DNA of 5,924 bases from Gammaproteobacteria bacterium (GTDB lineage: Bacteria; Pseudomonadota; Gammaproteobacteria; Steroidobacterales; Steroidobacteraceae): the NCBI GenBank assembly GCA_029857655.1, contig JAOUGR010000139.1, forward strand, positions 1-5,924. Reading direction: 5' to 3'. The translations under genes and the position numbers were made by a program. The notes beneath the pieces were generated by a model. That model was given only the letters and a program-made list of their open reading frames with translations, had not been told where the DNA came from and did no database searches. Below, piece after piece: positions 5,721 to 5,924 of the stretch; within the stretch, counting starts at the first letter, position 1; every line of letters starts with the position of its first letter.

Positions 5721-5924
5721 ATGAATCGCCTGGTCCCTGCCTTGGTTGCGCTCACGGCCCTGCTGGCCGCGCCCCAAACCGGCCAGACGCAGGAGAACGG
5801 CGCGCACAGCTACGAATTGCCGAACCTGGACATCTTCGAGCTCGACATCCCGCCGGCCTGGGATGAGACGATTGACCAGCCTGCCGACGGCGGGCCCCCG
5901 ACCATCCAGCTGCACCCGAGGGAG
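5721..5924 (+). CDS. Exported protein of unknown function, N-terminal part only
   Basis: The first 68 residues are visible and the frame is open at the window end. Residues 1-24 look like a Sec signal peptide: Arg3, a hydrophobic core (LVPALVALTALLAA, 4-17), then a polar Gln/Thr region, with cleavage likely between 17 and 24. There is no lipobox cysteine. The mature start is acidic and Pro-rich, with FELDIPPAWDE (41-51) and GGPPTIQLHP (57-66). This resembles, from memory, small secreted proteobacterial proteins with an I-x-(I/V)-P-x-x-W strand motif, but I cannot assign a family. A good Shine-Dalgarno precedes the ATG. It is in the same direction as exbD, 93 bases after its stop codon and just behind a terminator. 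A role in the envelope is all that can be inferred. Confidence 0.75.
   Translation, partial: MNRLVPALVALTALLAAPQTGQTQENGAHSYELPNLDIFELDIPPAWDETIDQPADGGPPTIQLHPRE

Noticed and set aside
1..5924. CRISPR array, tRNA, insertion sequence or known defence operon
   Set aside because: No regularly spaced repeats, cloverleaf, transposase or terminal inverted repeats were seen. The NYN and WYL proteins alone do not make a recognised defence locus.

Overview
The window is GC-rich, gap-free bacterial chromosomal DNA holding seven protein-coding genes, two of them cut by the window edges. The EF-G-like paralogue, the NYN protein and the ExbD all look proteobacterial, and a gammaproteobacterium of the Xanthomonadales/Woeseiales/Steroidobacterales type is my best guess. 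That placement is inference from protein style, not from a marker gene. I see no rRNA, tRNA, CRISPR array, insertion sequence or phage gene.

Layout. On the minus strand, five genes run from 5066 down past position 1 with almost no space between them. They are an EF-G-like translational GTPase (5066-3018), a NYN-domain putative ribonuclease with a C-terminal LOTUS-like domain (3010-2204), a small Rieske [2Fe-2S] protein (2202-1855), an exported PQQ-dependent sugar dehydrogenase of the YliI type (1858-722) and a WYL-domain transcriptional regulator (717 to beyond 1). The four junctions are +7, +1, -4 (ATGA overlap) and +4 bases, so this is very probably one operon with coupled translation. A 144-bp divergent intergenic region (5067-5210) separates it from two plus-strand genes: an ExbD-type proton-channel subunit with no exbB beside it (5211-5627), and the start of an exported protein of unknown function (5721 to the window end). 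A clear intrinsic terminator lies between those two, only a few bases before the second gene's ribosome binding site.

How the genes may work together. The first two genes of the minus-strand operon point to RNA and translation: a GTPase shaped like EF-G but altered at two switch positions, and a predicted RNase with an RNA-binding-type tail. The next two are redox genes in different compartments, since the Rieske protein has no export signal while the dehydrogenase does. The last is a ligand-sensing regulator that could control the unit. Nothing here is a recognised defence or mobile system. The most unusual points are the switch residues of the EF-G paralogue, its coupling to a NYN nuclease, the solitary exbD, and the terminator placed in what would be the leader of the last gene.
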